Below are positions 1-6,006 of a stretch of 6,760 bases of DNA, one piece after another. Source of the stretch: an uncultured Clostridia bacterium (GTDB taxonomy: Bacteria > Bacillota > Clostridia > Peptostreptococcales > Anaerovoracaceae); contig CAKQIZ010000088.1 in the NCBI GenBank assembly GCA_934247125.1, positions 1 to 6,760 on the forward strand, in the 5' to 3' direction. The position numbers were made by a program, and so were the translations under genes. The notes under the pieces were generated by a model, which had not been told where the DNA came from, did no database searches, and saw only the letters and a program-made list of their open reading frames with translations. Each line of letters opens with the position of its first letter. The first letter of the stretch is position 1.

Positions 1-51
1 GATTTTATCAATCATATGATCGATAAAAAGTATATAGAATTGAGGCAATCT

Positions 52-627
52 ATGGAATACGAATATATGATACCACCGGTTAAAAACTACGATTTCTTTG
101 AGTTTACGAAAGAGGAGGCAAAAATATATTTTAACTGGTATATGGAAGAAAAAGGGCATCGGATAGAGATGCTGGAGAAATATGTGCATAATGCAGGTGT
201 GGATATTGATTTTGATTATTCGCCCGAATCTTTGATCCCTCTGTGGAGATGGTATGAAACGATAATAGTTTCGGAAAAAAAGACTGAAGAAGAGATCGCG
301 GCAGAGAAAAAGAACATGCCGGAATGGCTGCACAGTCAGATATCAGAGGAAAAGATATCGATGAATACATTGAAATTCGGTATGGATATAGCTATATATT
401 TTGCGGAAGTCATGATACGCAATAGTGATGGAAAAGTGCACTGGGGATATGTGACAAAACCTAAAAATTATATTAATGTCAATAGGCCTGTTGTTTCCGG
501 GTTTAAAGCAGGGAAAGATTTGAATCCAAGCCGAACGGTGTATGTATTGACTTTGAGCTCTGAAGAGGAAAAGAATGAAAAACGACTATATGACAGATAT
601 TACGTCTGGCAAGAAGATATAGAATAA
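52..627 (+). CDS. Hypothetical protein, about 191 aa, function unknown
   Basis: I do not recognise a named family. The protein is soluble, with no signal peptide or membrane segment, and is acidic and rich in aromatics (Tyr, Trp). The N-terminal half contains a KNYDFFEFTKEEAKIYFNWY stretch and a YSPESLIPLWRWYE stretch. The C-terminal half has a GMDIAIYFAEVMI helix-like segment, then WGYVTKPKNYINVNRPVVSGF and LNPSRTVYVL, which look like a conserved globular core. An in-frame ATG exists at 16, but no ribosome binding site precedes it. The ATG at 52 has GAGG at 42-45 with 6-nt spacing, so I prefer 52. The frame is open to the left edge, so a longer form cannot be excluded. Base composition is more AT-rich than the conjugation genes downstream, suggesting a cargo gene of different origin. 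Compact proteins of this kind are sometimes immunity proteins for polymorphic toxins, but no toxin gene is visible, so that is only a guess. Confidence 0.75.
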   Translation: MEYEYMIPPVKNYDFFEFTKEEAKIYFNWYMEEKGHRIEMLEKYVHNAGVDIDFDYSPESLIPLWRWYETIIVSEKKTEEEIAAEKKNMPEWLHSQISEEKISMNTLKFGMDIAIYFAEVMIRNSDGKVHWGYVTKPKNYINVNRPVVSGFKAGKDLNPSRTVYVLTLSSEEEKNEKRLYDRYYVWQEDIE

Positions 628-697
628 GCACATAGCATGACCGGCAGGGGATATTATGGACGATGCGGAGAGTGTTTCCGAGTTTTTTGTACCATAA

Positions 698-751
698 AAG
701 TGTAAGTAAAGAGTATCAACCAGATACTTGGAAACTTGCACTTATTTTTTT
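698..751 (+). terminator. Long terminator-like hairpin after the 52-627 gene
   Basis: The arms AAGTGTAAGT (698-707) and ACTTGCACTT (734-743) pair over 10 bp with one G-T wobble. An inner stem GAGTATC (711-717) / GATACTT (723-729) closes a 5-nt AACCA loop, and the two stems are separated by a small AAA/GGAA internal loop. A run of seven T follows (745-751). The shape fits a Rho-independent terminator for the upstream gene. It also abuts the truncated end of the IS110 remnant, so it could instead mark that junction. Confidence 0.65.
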
Positions 752-771
752 ACGAGGAGGGTAATTAGTCT

Positions 772-1773
772 GCAGCAACATTTCTTAGAGAACAGGGATT
801 GTTTGTGTCGACAATCAATACCTATGAGATGAAAATCTACCGTTCTCAGGACATTCGAAAAATCAAAACGGATAAAAGGGATTCCATGGCCATTGCAAAT
901 TACGGAGTTGATAAACTGCTCAACTTACCTGAATTTAATCCGCAAGAGGATGTGTATGCAGAACTCAGGCTTCTTGGAAGGCAGTATAGATTCTACATGG
1001 AGTCAAGAATCGAACAACTGCTTAATCTCACACATCTTCTCGATTACACTATGCCCGGACTTAAGAGTTGTTTTAGCGGCTGAAGTGAATACTCAGGCAA
1101 GGCGAAGTTGTATGATTTTGTAGAAGAATACTGGCATTATGACAACTGAATACAGTGAATCGAAGTTTGTGGAAAGATATCAAAAATGGACAAAGAAAAA
1201 GGGATACCAGTTCAGCGAGAAAAAAGCTGTTCAAATCTACAGACTCGCAAAGGAAGGTATCCCAACAGTTGCTTCTGACGCACCATCGACCAGAATGTTG
1301 CTACTAGAAGCTGTAAAAGCACTTCGAGAAATCAACAGTGCTCTGTTTGCTATTTTAATACGAATGAAGGAATCAGCAAAGACATTGCCGGAATACCCGG
1401 TTGTCAGAGCCATGGGCGGTGTTGGAGATGTCTTTCTGTCAAGCTGATCGCTGAAATCGGAGATATCAGAAAGTATCATAGCAGCAAGGCGCTGATAGCA
1501 TATGCAGGCATAGATCCGCCACCATATGAGTCCGGAAAGCTGATCGGTACAAACAGGTGCATAACTAAACGTGACTCATCAACATTAAGAAAAATCGGCT
1601 ATAAAGTCATGCGCTGCGTCAAAGCGAATGGAAGAGCGGAAAATGATCCGGCAGTATATGATTTTATGATAAAGAAGGAGTCTGAAGGAAAGGCAAAGAA
1701 AGTCGCCAAGATAGCTGCTTTGAATAAGTTCCTAAGGATATATTATGCGCGAGTGATGGAGGTCTACTCGTAA
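772..1773 (+). pseudogene. IS110-family transposase, truncated and frameshifted
   Basis: The IS110 (DEDD) transposase/recombinase is recognisable across three reading segments. Frame 1 runs from about 772 to 1146 and includes GLFVSTIN, KTDKRDSMAIANYGVDKLLNL and DYTMPGL. Frame 2 runs from about 1147 to 1432 (TEYSESKFVERYQKW through LPEYPVV). Frame 1 resumes at 1435 and reads through to the TAA at 1771. Lesions are a TGA at 1081-1083 where family members usually have Trp, a frame change near 1147 (one extra base or two lost), and one lost base near 1433 (GVGDV then SVKLIAEIGD). A TAG at 766-768 precedes the readable part. The N-terminal region carrying the first catalytic Asp and the Glu is missing. 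The third and fourth acidic residues (D-x-x-D in KTDKRD) remain, as does the C-terminal Transposase_20 segment with KALIAYAGIDPPPYESGK, whose Ser is the likely nucleophile. The usual KRG after it reads KRD. This copy cannot make an active enzyme. Confidence 0.88.
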
Positions 1774-1783
1774 ATTGATGTAC

Positions 1784-1826
1784 ACAACATAGTAAACGGA
1801 ACTGACATAGTCAGTAGTTTTGTTGT
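1784..1826. repeat. Nested imperfect palindrome at the right side of the IS110 remnant
   Basis: Three nested pairings are visible: ACAACA (1784-1789) with TGTTGT (1821-1826), AAAC (1794-1797) with GTTT (1817-1820), and ACTGAC (1801-1806) with GTCAGT (1810-1815) around an ATA loop. A direct repeat ACATAGT also occurs at 1787-1793 and 1805-1811. The position, just 3' of the transposase stop, is where IS110/IS1111-type elements carry noncoding end sequence. I infer that it belongs to the IS end; there is no poly-T tract to make it a terminator. Confidence 0.5.
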
Positions 1827-1847
1827 CTAAAATTTGCATAAAATTAG

Positions 1848-1895
1848 AAACCTGCTAAGAAAAATTCACTTGACTTCTATTAGCAGGTTTTTTTA
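1848..1895 (+). terminator. Rho-independent terminator between the IS110 remnant and the virB6-like gene
   Basis: A perfect 11-bp stem, AAACCTGCTAA (1848-1858) with TTAGCAGGTTT (1880-1890), encloses a 21-nt loop and runs directly into more T residues (the T run spans 1888-1894). It would stop reading from the IS side before the conjugation gene at 1972. Confidence 0.8.
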
Positions 1896-1957
1896 CGGTA
1901 AAACACTATAAAGAAGACCAGAGGAGGTGATGAAAAATGGAAAAACAGATGCATGAG

Positions 1958-1965
1958 AGGAGGTG
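1958..1965 (+). promoter_or_regulatory. Ribosome binding site that fixes the virB6-like start
   Basis: AGGAGGTG lies 8 nt (counted from the AGGAGG core) before the GTG at 1972. A GTG at 1963 in the same frame overlaps this site and so cannot be the initiator. A second AGGAGG at 1922-1927 precedes a very short reading frame (ATG at 1930 or 1937) that overlaps the start region and may couple translation. Confidence 0.7.
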
Positions 1966-1971
1966 CGTGAC

Positions 1972-2808
1972 GTGTCTGACAACTGGGTCGTGCAGAACCT
2001 GCAGAAATCATTGAGCACATGGAACGATAAGCTGGAGGAGGTGTGGAAGCTGCTGACGCAGTCACCGGAGGATTTCAAAGGAGGCGCGATATGGAAAGTG
2101 ATCACGGACATACACGGAGCACTTACAGCGATAGGACTGGCACTGCTGGTCCTTTTTTTCGTTGTGGGAGTCGTGAAGACCTGCGGCAGTTTCACGGAAG
2201 TGAAAAAGCCGGAGCATGCTCTGAAACTTTTCATAAGATTTGCCATAGCAAAAGGTGTGGTGACATATGGCCTGGAGCTGATGATGTCGCTCTTTGAGAT
2301 CGTGCAGGGAATGGTCAGCACCATCATGAAGGCATCAGGGATCGGCAGCTTTGACAAGATCACACTGCCCAAAGAGATGGTGTCAGCGATAGAAGACTGC
2401 GGCTTTTTCGAAAGTATCCCACTGTGGGCAGTGACTCTGATCGGGAGCCTTTTCATAACAGTGCTGTCGTTCATCATAATCATGAGCGTGTATGCGAGGT
2501 TTTTCAAGATATATATGTATACCGCTATAGCACCGGTACCTCTTGCGGCCTTCGCAGGACAGCCCACGGAGCAGATCGGAAAGAGCTTCATAAAGTCCTA
2601 TGCTGCAGTGTGCCTTGAAGGAGCGATCATACTGCTGGCCTGTATCATCTTTTCGGTATTTGCTGCATCACCGCCCGCTGTGGATACAGATGCAGCTCCG
2701 GCTGCGATGGTGTGGGGTTATGTCGGAGAACTGATCTTCAATATGCTCGTGCTGGTGGGAGCAGTGAAGATGGCAGACCGTATCGTAAAGGAAATGATGT
2801 TTTCGTAA
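1972..2808 (+). CDS. VirB6/TrbL-like conjugal transfer membrane protein (CD1112-type)
   Basis: This is a polytopic inner-membrane component of the conjugative type IV secretion channel, 278 aa from the GTG at 1972. Hydrophobic segments lie at about residues 50-68, 90-115 (amphipathic), 153-175, 182-200, 214-236 and 248-270. A soluble N-terminal stretch with NWVVQNLQKSLSTWNDKLEEVW precedes the first one. The YARFFKIYMYTAIAPVPLAAFAG motif is the most diagnostic part; it is typical of VirB6/TrbL-like proteins of Firmicute ICEs, which NCBI names after C. difficile CD1112. Length is usual for that group and the gene looks intact. In related elements a small Maff2-type membrane protein gene normally lies just upstream and PrgI/VirB4 genes follow. 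Here the upstream neighbour is an IS110 remnant plus a terminator, and the downstream genes are about 1.9 kb away behind an inserted ATPase cassette. Confidence 0.85.
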   Translation: MSDNWVVQNLQKSLSTWNDKLEEVWKLLTQSPEDFKGGAIWKVITDIHGALTAIGLALLVLFFVVGVVKTCGSFTEVKKPEHALKLFIRFAIAKGVVTYGLELMMSLFEIVQGMVSTIMKASGIGSFDKITLPKEMVSAIEDCGFFESIPLWAVTLIGSLFITVLSFIIIMSVYARFFKIYMYTAIAPVPLAAFAGQPTEQIGKSFIKSYAAVCLEGAIILLACIIFSVFAASPPAVDTDAAPAAMVWGYVGELIFNMLVLVGAVKMADRIVKEMMFS

Positions 2809-2815
2809 CACTGAG

Positions 2816-2863
2816 GGCAAAGGGCGCAGGCATATGTTTCAGCTTAGATCTGCGCCCTTTGCC
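2816..2863. repeat. Perfect 14-bp inverted repeat just after the virB6-like stop
   Basis: GGCAAAGGGCGCAG (2816-2829) is exactly complementary to 2850-2863, with a 20-nt loop. It begins 7 nt after the VirB6 stop codon. The stem is GC-rich and very stable, but no T run follows on either strand. It could act as an atypical terminator, an mRNA 3'-end stabiliser or a processing site. Confidence 0.6.
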
Positions 2864-2928
2864 ATATATTGAAAACAAGAATGGGTTAAACTTGTTTAAG
2901 TAATATACATTAGATTGAAGTATATATT

Positions 2929-3178
2929 GCCAACCTTCGGAACAAATAATCGCCAATCGTAGGGATGAATTGCCGTCAATCATACGGTTAGAATGGCACC
3001 GAAACGCCGAAAAATAAAATGCCAAGACGCCAAAAAGATTTATGTACTTGTTGATGTTAGGTACATTTGTGATGAGCCAAATTGCCAATGCTACGATTGA
3101 AAATGCGCCAAAGACATGGTTAGAATTCAGCCAATATTAGGGTTGAAAAAGCACCAATCGTACGAAAAAACATGGTGC
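2929..3178. repeat. Degenerate tandem repeat array, 23-bp period
   Basis: Units begin at 2929, 2952, 2975, 2998 and 3021, and again at 3084, 3107, 3130 and 3153, each step exactly 23 bp. The consensus is close to GCCAATCGTACGGTTGAAAA followed by TGC. Among the seven best units (all except 2998 and 3021), positions 3-5 (CAA), 12 (G) and 18 (A) are invariant. The units at 2998 and 3021 are weaker, and 3044-3083 is largely degenerate, with a 6-bp loss of register between the two blocks. The consensus core approaches a perfect palindrome, CAATCGTACGATTG. I counted the spacing directly; the function is unknown. The array ends at the hairpin and promoter of the ATPase gene, suggesting a regulatory or recognition role tied to that gene. 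Confidence 0.75.
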
Positions 3179-3184
3179 TTTTTC
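3145..3184. terminator. Bidirectional terminator-like hairpin upstream of the ATPase promoter
   Basis: GAAAAAGCACCA (3145-3156) pairs perfectly over 12 bp with TGGTGCTTTTTC (3173-3184) around a 16-nt loop. It has A5 on the left and T5 on the right, so it could terminate in both directions. Its arms are built from the last two units of the 23-bp array. It would insulate the ATPase gene from transcription entering from the virB6-like gene. Confidence 0.6.
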
Positions 3185-3195
3185 CTGAAACTGTG

Positions 3196-3201
3196 TATAA
3201 T
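3196..3201 (+). promoter_or_regulatory. Probable -10 box (TATAAT) of the ATPase gene
   Basis: A perfect TATAAT lies 34 nt before the ATG at 3236. At 17-bp spacing the -35 position (3173-3178, TGGTGC) is poor and falls in the right arm of the preceding hairpin. This suggests a weak or activator-dependent promoter, with the adjacent repeat array as the likely binding region. Confidence 0.5.
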
Positions 3202-3235
3202 ATATATAAGAATCAGTGGTAGTGAGGAAATGTGA

Positions 3236-4507
3236 ATGAAAGAATATAGAAAAAGAATTGCTGATGATATCCTGTCAAGAAAACTTGAGGGGAAAGGCGC
3301 TGTTCTTATTGAAGGGCCTAAGTGGTGTGGAAAGACAACTACAGCAGAACAAATTGCTGCCAGTATCCTGTATATGGATGACCCTGAAAAGAAAGAACAG
3401 AATATTTCAATGTCTGAATTGAATCCTAAGAGGCTTTTGAAAGGTGAAACGCCAAGGCTTATCGATGAATGGCAGCTTGCACCTAAATTATGGGATGCTA
3501 TACGTTTTGAAGTGGATCACCGAAGAGAACTTGGACAGTTCCTTTTAACAGGGTCTGCGGTTCCGGTTGATACGAAAGAGATCACTCATTCAGGCACAGG
3601 GCGTTTTACATGGCTGACTATGAGACCAATGAGTTTATATGAATCCGGAGACTCTACCGGCGATGTCAGCTTGAAAGATCTGTTTGAGAAAAATACAGTT
3701 GACGGAGAATCTGATATGACCATCGATCGCCTGGCATTCCTTGCATGTCGCGGAGGCTGGCCGCAGGCGATCGATATGCGTGATGACATTGCACTGGATC
3801 AGGCAAGAGACTACTATGATGCAGTTATCCGTTCCGATATCAACAGAGCTGACAATATACAGAAGAATGCAGAAAAGGTTCGCAGGCTTATGCGGTCATA
3901 TGCAAGGAATCAGGGCAGTCAGGTGCCCAATACGGTTCTTGCCAGGGATGTTTCAGCAAATGATGAAGAATCTATGAGCCAGGAAACAGTTGCCACCTAT
4001 CTGAATGCACTGCGTAAGATCTTTGTCGTAGAAGACATGCCTGCATGGAATCCTAATCTGCGCTCCAAGACGGCTATCCGTTCATCAGATACACGTTACT
4101 ATGTAGATCCTTCCATTGCAGCTGCAGCACTGGGAATAGGTCCAAATGATCTGATAAATGATCTGAATACATTCGGATTTATTTTTGAAACATTATGCAT
4201 CAGAGATCTGCGTGTTTTTGCTGATGCACTGGATGGACAGGTCTATCATTACCGAGATAAAGATGGACAGGAATGTGATGCTGTTATACATCTGAGAAAT
4301 GGACAGTATGGTCTCATTGAAATAAAACTGGGTGGAGATAAACTAATAGAAGAGGGTGCTCAAAGTCTAAAGAAAATGGAATCGAAAATCGATACTGATA
4401 AAATGAAAGCACCATCATTCCTCATGGTGCTTACAGGGGTAGGTGGTTATGCATATCGCAGGAAAGATGGAGTTTGCGTCGTTCCGATAGGCTGTCTCAG
4501 ACATTAA
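3236..4507 (+). CDS. AAA ATPase with C-terminal DUF4143 domain (AAA_14/DUF4143)
   Basis: This is a 423-aa protein with a complete AAA_14-type ATPase core. The Walker A motif GPKWCGKT is at residues 27-34, a Walker B-like RLIDEWQ at 74-80, a sensor-type LLTGSA at 103-108, and the family motif GRFTWLTMRPMSLYE at 122-136. The C-terminal DUF4143 part (about 190-423) ends with D348, E362 and K364 in the arrangement D-x13-E-x-K (ECDAVI, then IEIK). That resembles a PD-(D/E)xK nuclease fold. Length is normal and no lesion is seen. GAGG at 3224-3227 precedes the ATG by 8 nt. The biological role of this common family is not established. The gene has its own leader, promoter and terminator and sits inside a conjugation gene run, so it looks like cargo rather than part of the transfer channel. 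Confidence 0.88.
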   Translation: MKEYRKRIADDILSRKLEGKGAVLIEGPKWCGKTTTAEQIAASILYMDDPEKKEQNISMSELNPKRLLKGETPRLIDEWQLAPKLWDAIRFEVDHRRELGQFLLTGSAVPVDTKEITHSGTGRFTWLTMRPMSLYESGDSTGDVSLKDLFEKNTVDGESDMTIDRLAFLACRGGWPQAIDMRDDIALDQARDYYDAVIRSDINRADNIQKNAEKVRRLMRSYARNQGSQVPNTVLARDVSANDEESMSQETVATYLNALRKIFVVEDMPAWNPNLRSKTAIRSSDTRYYVDPSIAAAALGIGPNDLINDLNTFGFIFETLCIRDLRVFADALDGQVYHYRDKDGQECDAVIHLRNGQYGLIEIKLGGDKLIEEGAQSLKKMESKIDTDKMKAPSFLMVLTGVGGYAYRRKDGVCVVPIGCLRH

Positions 4508-4530
4508 AAAACTGAATAACGATTACATCG

Positions 4531-4571
4531 AATAAAACAGTAGTCGAAAAAAACGGCTGCTGTTTTATTTT
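4531..4571 (+). terminator. Rho-independent terminator of the ATPase gene
   Basis: AATAAAACAGTAG (4531-4543) pairs with CTGCTGTTTTATT (4557-4569) over 13 bp with one wobble, across a loop containing a run of A. TT follows, giving a T-rich 3' side. It lies 23 nt after the ATPase stop codon. Confidence 0.75.
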
Positions 4572-4582
4572 ACCCAAAAGTC

Positions 4583-4623
4583 AGGAGGTGGTTCATATGT
4601 TTTACTTTACGTTATTGATATAG
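4583..4623 (+). other. Strong ribosome binding site with an 8-codon minigene
   Basis: AGGAGGT (4583-4589) is followed after 7 nt by ATG at 4597, which reads MFYFTLLI and stops at TAG (4621-4623). The ribosome binding site is one of the best in the window, yet the frame is tiny. It may be the stump of a conjugation gene deleted or disrupted when the ATPase cassette arrived, or a leader peptide for the DUF5688 gene 51 nt further on. Confidence 0.45.
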
Positions 4624-4674
4624 AAACTGTGCAAATGGGAAACGATAGGGCTTTAAGCCGGAAAGGAAGATGAG

Positions 4675-5625
4675 ATGGAGAAAAATGAATTTTATGAAAG
4701 CATGAGAAAAAAGATCGAAGAAAACCTGCCTGAAAGCATCCTGACAGAAGGAGAGCTGGTCATAAAAGAGGCAAGAAAAAACAATGATGTCATGATGCAC
4801 GGGATCATGATCTCAAGAGAAGGACCCGGAGGATCTCCGGTCATATATATCGATGATGCGTATGATCTTTATCAAAGCGGCAGACCGGTCGAGGAGCTTG
4901 CACCAGCTGCAGCAGATGCGTTCTGCAAGGCATGGGAGGATCAGCCCTGCATGGACCTGCTCTCCCTTCAGTATGAGGATATCAAAGATTGTATCTTTTA
5001 CAGGATCGCTGATGTGAAGAGAAACAGAGGCAGGCTTTCGGAGATGAAGTATTCGCTGGCTGAATGCGGGTTTGCCAAAATATACAGCATAGCTGTGAGC
5101 AAAGAGGGGAGCATCCCGATCACAAACAGCCTTGCAGCAGAGTATGGGTATGATCCTGAGAAGATATTCGAGGACGCTGAGCGCAATACGCCGAGGATGC
5201 ATCCGGCAGTATTTGAGGATCTGCAGGATGTTGTAAAGAGCTTTGCGTTACCGGAAAGTCCTCAGCTCACGCTTCTGTCTGAAAGAGAAGGTTTTGACAA
5301 AAGCTCTGATATGTTCCTTCTTTCAAGCAGAGATATGATGAACGGGGCAGCGACCATATTTTATCCAGATGTAAAGGAAAAGATAGCAGAAGTGATAGGT
5401 GACAGCTACTATGTGCTGCCGAGCTCTACGCATGAACTTATGATAGTTCCGTGCAAAAGCGGCATACCGCCGGAGCATCTCAGCAAAACGGTAAGAGAAG
5501 TGAATGAGATAATGGGATCGGAAACCGAGGTGCTTTCTGACCGCATCATGAAGTATGACAGGGATATGAAAGAGCTCAAGGTCGTAAAGGAAGATAGAAA
5601 TAAGGATCAGGAAAGGGGGAGATAG
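4675..5625 (+). CDS. DUF5688 family protein, 316 aa
   Basis: The function of this family is unknown. The protein is soluble and acidic, with no signal peptide or membrane segment. The N-terminus (MEKNEFYESMRKKIEENLP) is helical and charged. The GVMI-like segment here reads MMHGIMISREG and is followed by IYIDDAYDLYQSGRPVEELA, which is the family signature as I know it. A central LSEMKYSLAECGFAKIYSIAV block and a late block with SSTHELMIVPCKSGIPPEHL also look family-typical. The C-terminal tail (DRDMKELKVVKEDRNKDQ) is highly charged. Proteins of this family are frequent in Lachnospiraceae and related Clostridia, often in mobile elements. AAAGGAAG (4662-4669) precedes the ATG. The stop codon is followed after only 2 nt by the PrgI start, so the two are co-transcribed and probably translationally coupled. 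Confidence 0.75.
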   Translation: MEKNEFYESMRKKIEENLPESILTEGELVIKEARKNNDVMMHGIMISREGPGGSPVIYIDDAYDLYQSGRPVEELAPAAADAFCKAWEDQPCMDLLSLQYEDIKDCIFYRIADVKRNRGRLSEMKYSLAECGFAKIYSIAVSKEGSIPITNSLAAEYGYDPEKIFEDAERNTPRMHPAVFEDLQDVVKSFALPESPQLTLLSEREGFDKSSDMFLLSSRDMMNGAATIFYPDVKEKIAEVIGDSYYVLPSSTHELMIVPCKSGIPPEHLSKTVREVNEIMGSETEVLSDRIMKYDRDMKELKVVKEDRNKDQERGR

Positions 5626-5627
5626 AC

Positions 5628-5993
5628 TTGGAAGTAAGGATAAACCGGGAGATCCGGGAGTATACAGAATCGGTATTTTTCGGACTGTCGCTGAGACAGT
5701 TCTTTTTTTCTGCCCTGGCATGCGTGGTGGCGGTGGGGACATATTTTCTGCTGAGACCCGTTTTAGGGCTTGAAGCTGTGAGCTGGATATGCATACTGGC
5801 AGCTTTCCCGTTCGCCATGATCGGATTCGTGAAGTACAACGGGATGAGCGCAGAAAAGTTCATAGCAGCATGGGTGAAGTCGGAGATACTGATGCCAAAA
5901 CATTTGACATTCGGAAACACCAATATGTACTGCCGGATCATGACGGAAGCACAGAAGCAGCAGGAAAGAGCTAAGAAGAAAAGACACAGATGA
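5628..5993 (+). CDS. PrgI-family conjugation membrane protein (VirB3-like role)
   Basis: This is a small inner-membrane T4SS component, 121 aa, with two transmembrane segments at about residues 25-42 and 50-68. The GLSLRQFFF motif precedes the first and NGMSAEKF follows the second. Both are typical of the PrgI family in Firmicute conjugation systems, where the gene lies directly before the VirB4-like ATPase, as here. The start is a TTG at 5628 with a GGGGG-rich ribosome binding site (5615-5619) 8 nt upstream; I see no better initiator in this frame. The C-terminal tail (residues about 105-121) is strongly basic and Gln/Lys rich, suggesting a cytoplasmic extension that could contact the ATPase. 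It presumably anchors the VirB4 ATPase to the membrane, by analogy with VirB3. Confidence 0.87.
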   Translation: MEVRINREIREYTESVFFGLSLRQFFFSALACVVAVGTYFLLRPVLGLEAVSWICILAAFPFAMIGFVKYNGMSAEKFIAAWVKSEILMPKHLTFGNTNMYCRIMTEAQKQQERAKKKRHR

Positions 5994-6006
5994 AGAAGGA
6001 GAAAAT

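Larger units (their letters stand above)
2864..3235. other. Gene-free leader region upstream of the ATPase gene
   Basis: I find no convincing gene on either strand here. From 2864 to 2928 the DNA is AT-rich and contains a small palindrome, TTAAAC-TT-GTTTAA (2886-2899). From 2929 to 3178 it is a 23-bp-period repeat array. From 3145 to 3235 it holds a hairpin, a TATAAT box and the ribosome binding site of the ATPase gene. The frame open on the minus strand through 2738-3088 has low-complexity composition and no ribosome binding site that I trust. Confidence 0.6.

Noticed and set aside
637..705. Short frames after the first gene (13-22 codons) and a 4-bp CGGA/TCCG stem before a T run at 683-688
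   Set aside because: The frames are too short and show no homology I recognise. The stem is too weak beside the much stronger hairpin at 698-751.
893..1123. Frame 2 open frame of 76 aa inside the IS110 remnant
   Set aside because: The family sequence is clearly read in frame 1 over this stretch; this frame is a shadow.
1870..1912. Promoter with TTGACT (1869-1875 area) and TATAAA (1907-1912) before the virB6-like gene
   Set aside because: The spacing is about 31 bp, far from 17, and the first box lies in the loop of the terminator hairpin.
1893..2591. Long minus-strand open frame opposite the virB6-like gene (232 aa)
   Set aside because: It is a shadow of the strongly supported + strand membrane protein. 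Its Ser/Pro/Thr-rich sequence has no recognisable domain and no good ribosome binding site.
2738..3088. Minus-strand open frame over the repeat array (116 aa)
   Set aside because: It overlaps the end of the virB6-like gene and the repeat array; its composition looks random and I see no family motif.
2929..3178. CRISPR array
   Set aside because: The period is only 23 bp with no unique spacers between conserved repeats, the units are degenerate, and no cas gene is present.
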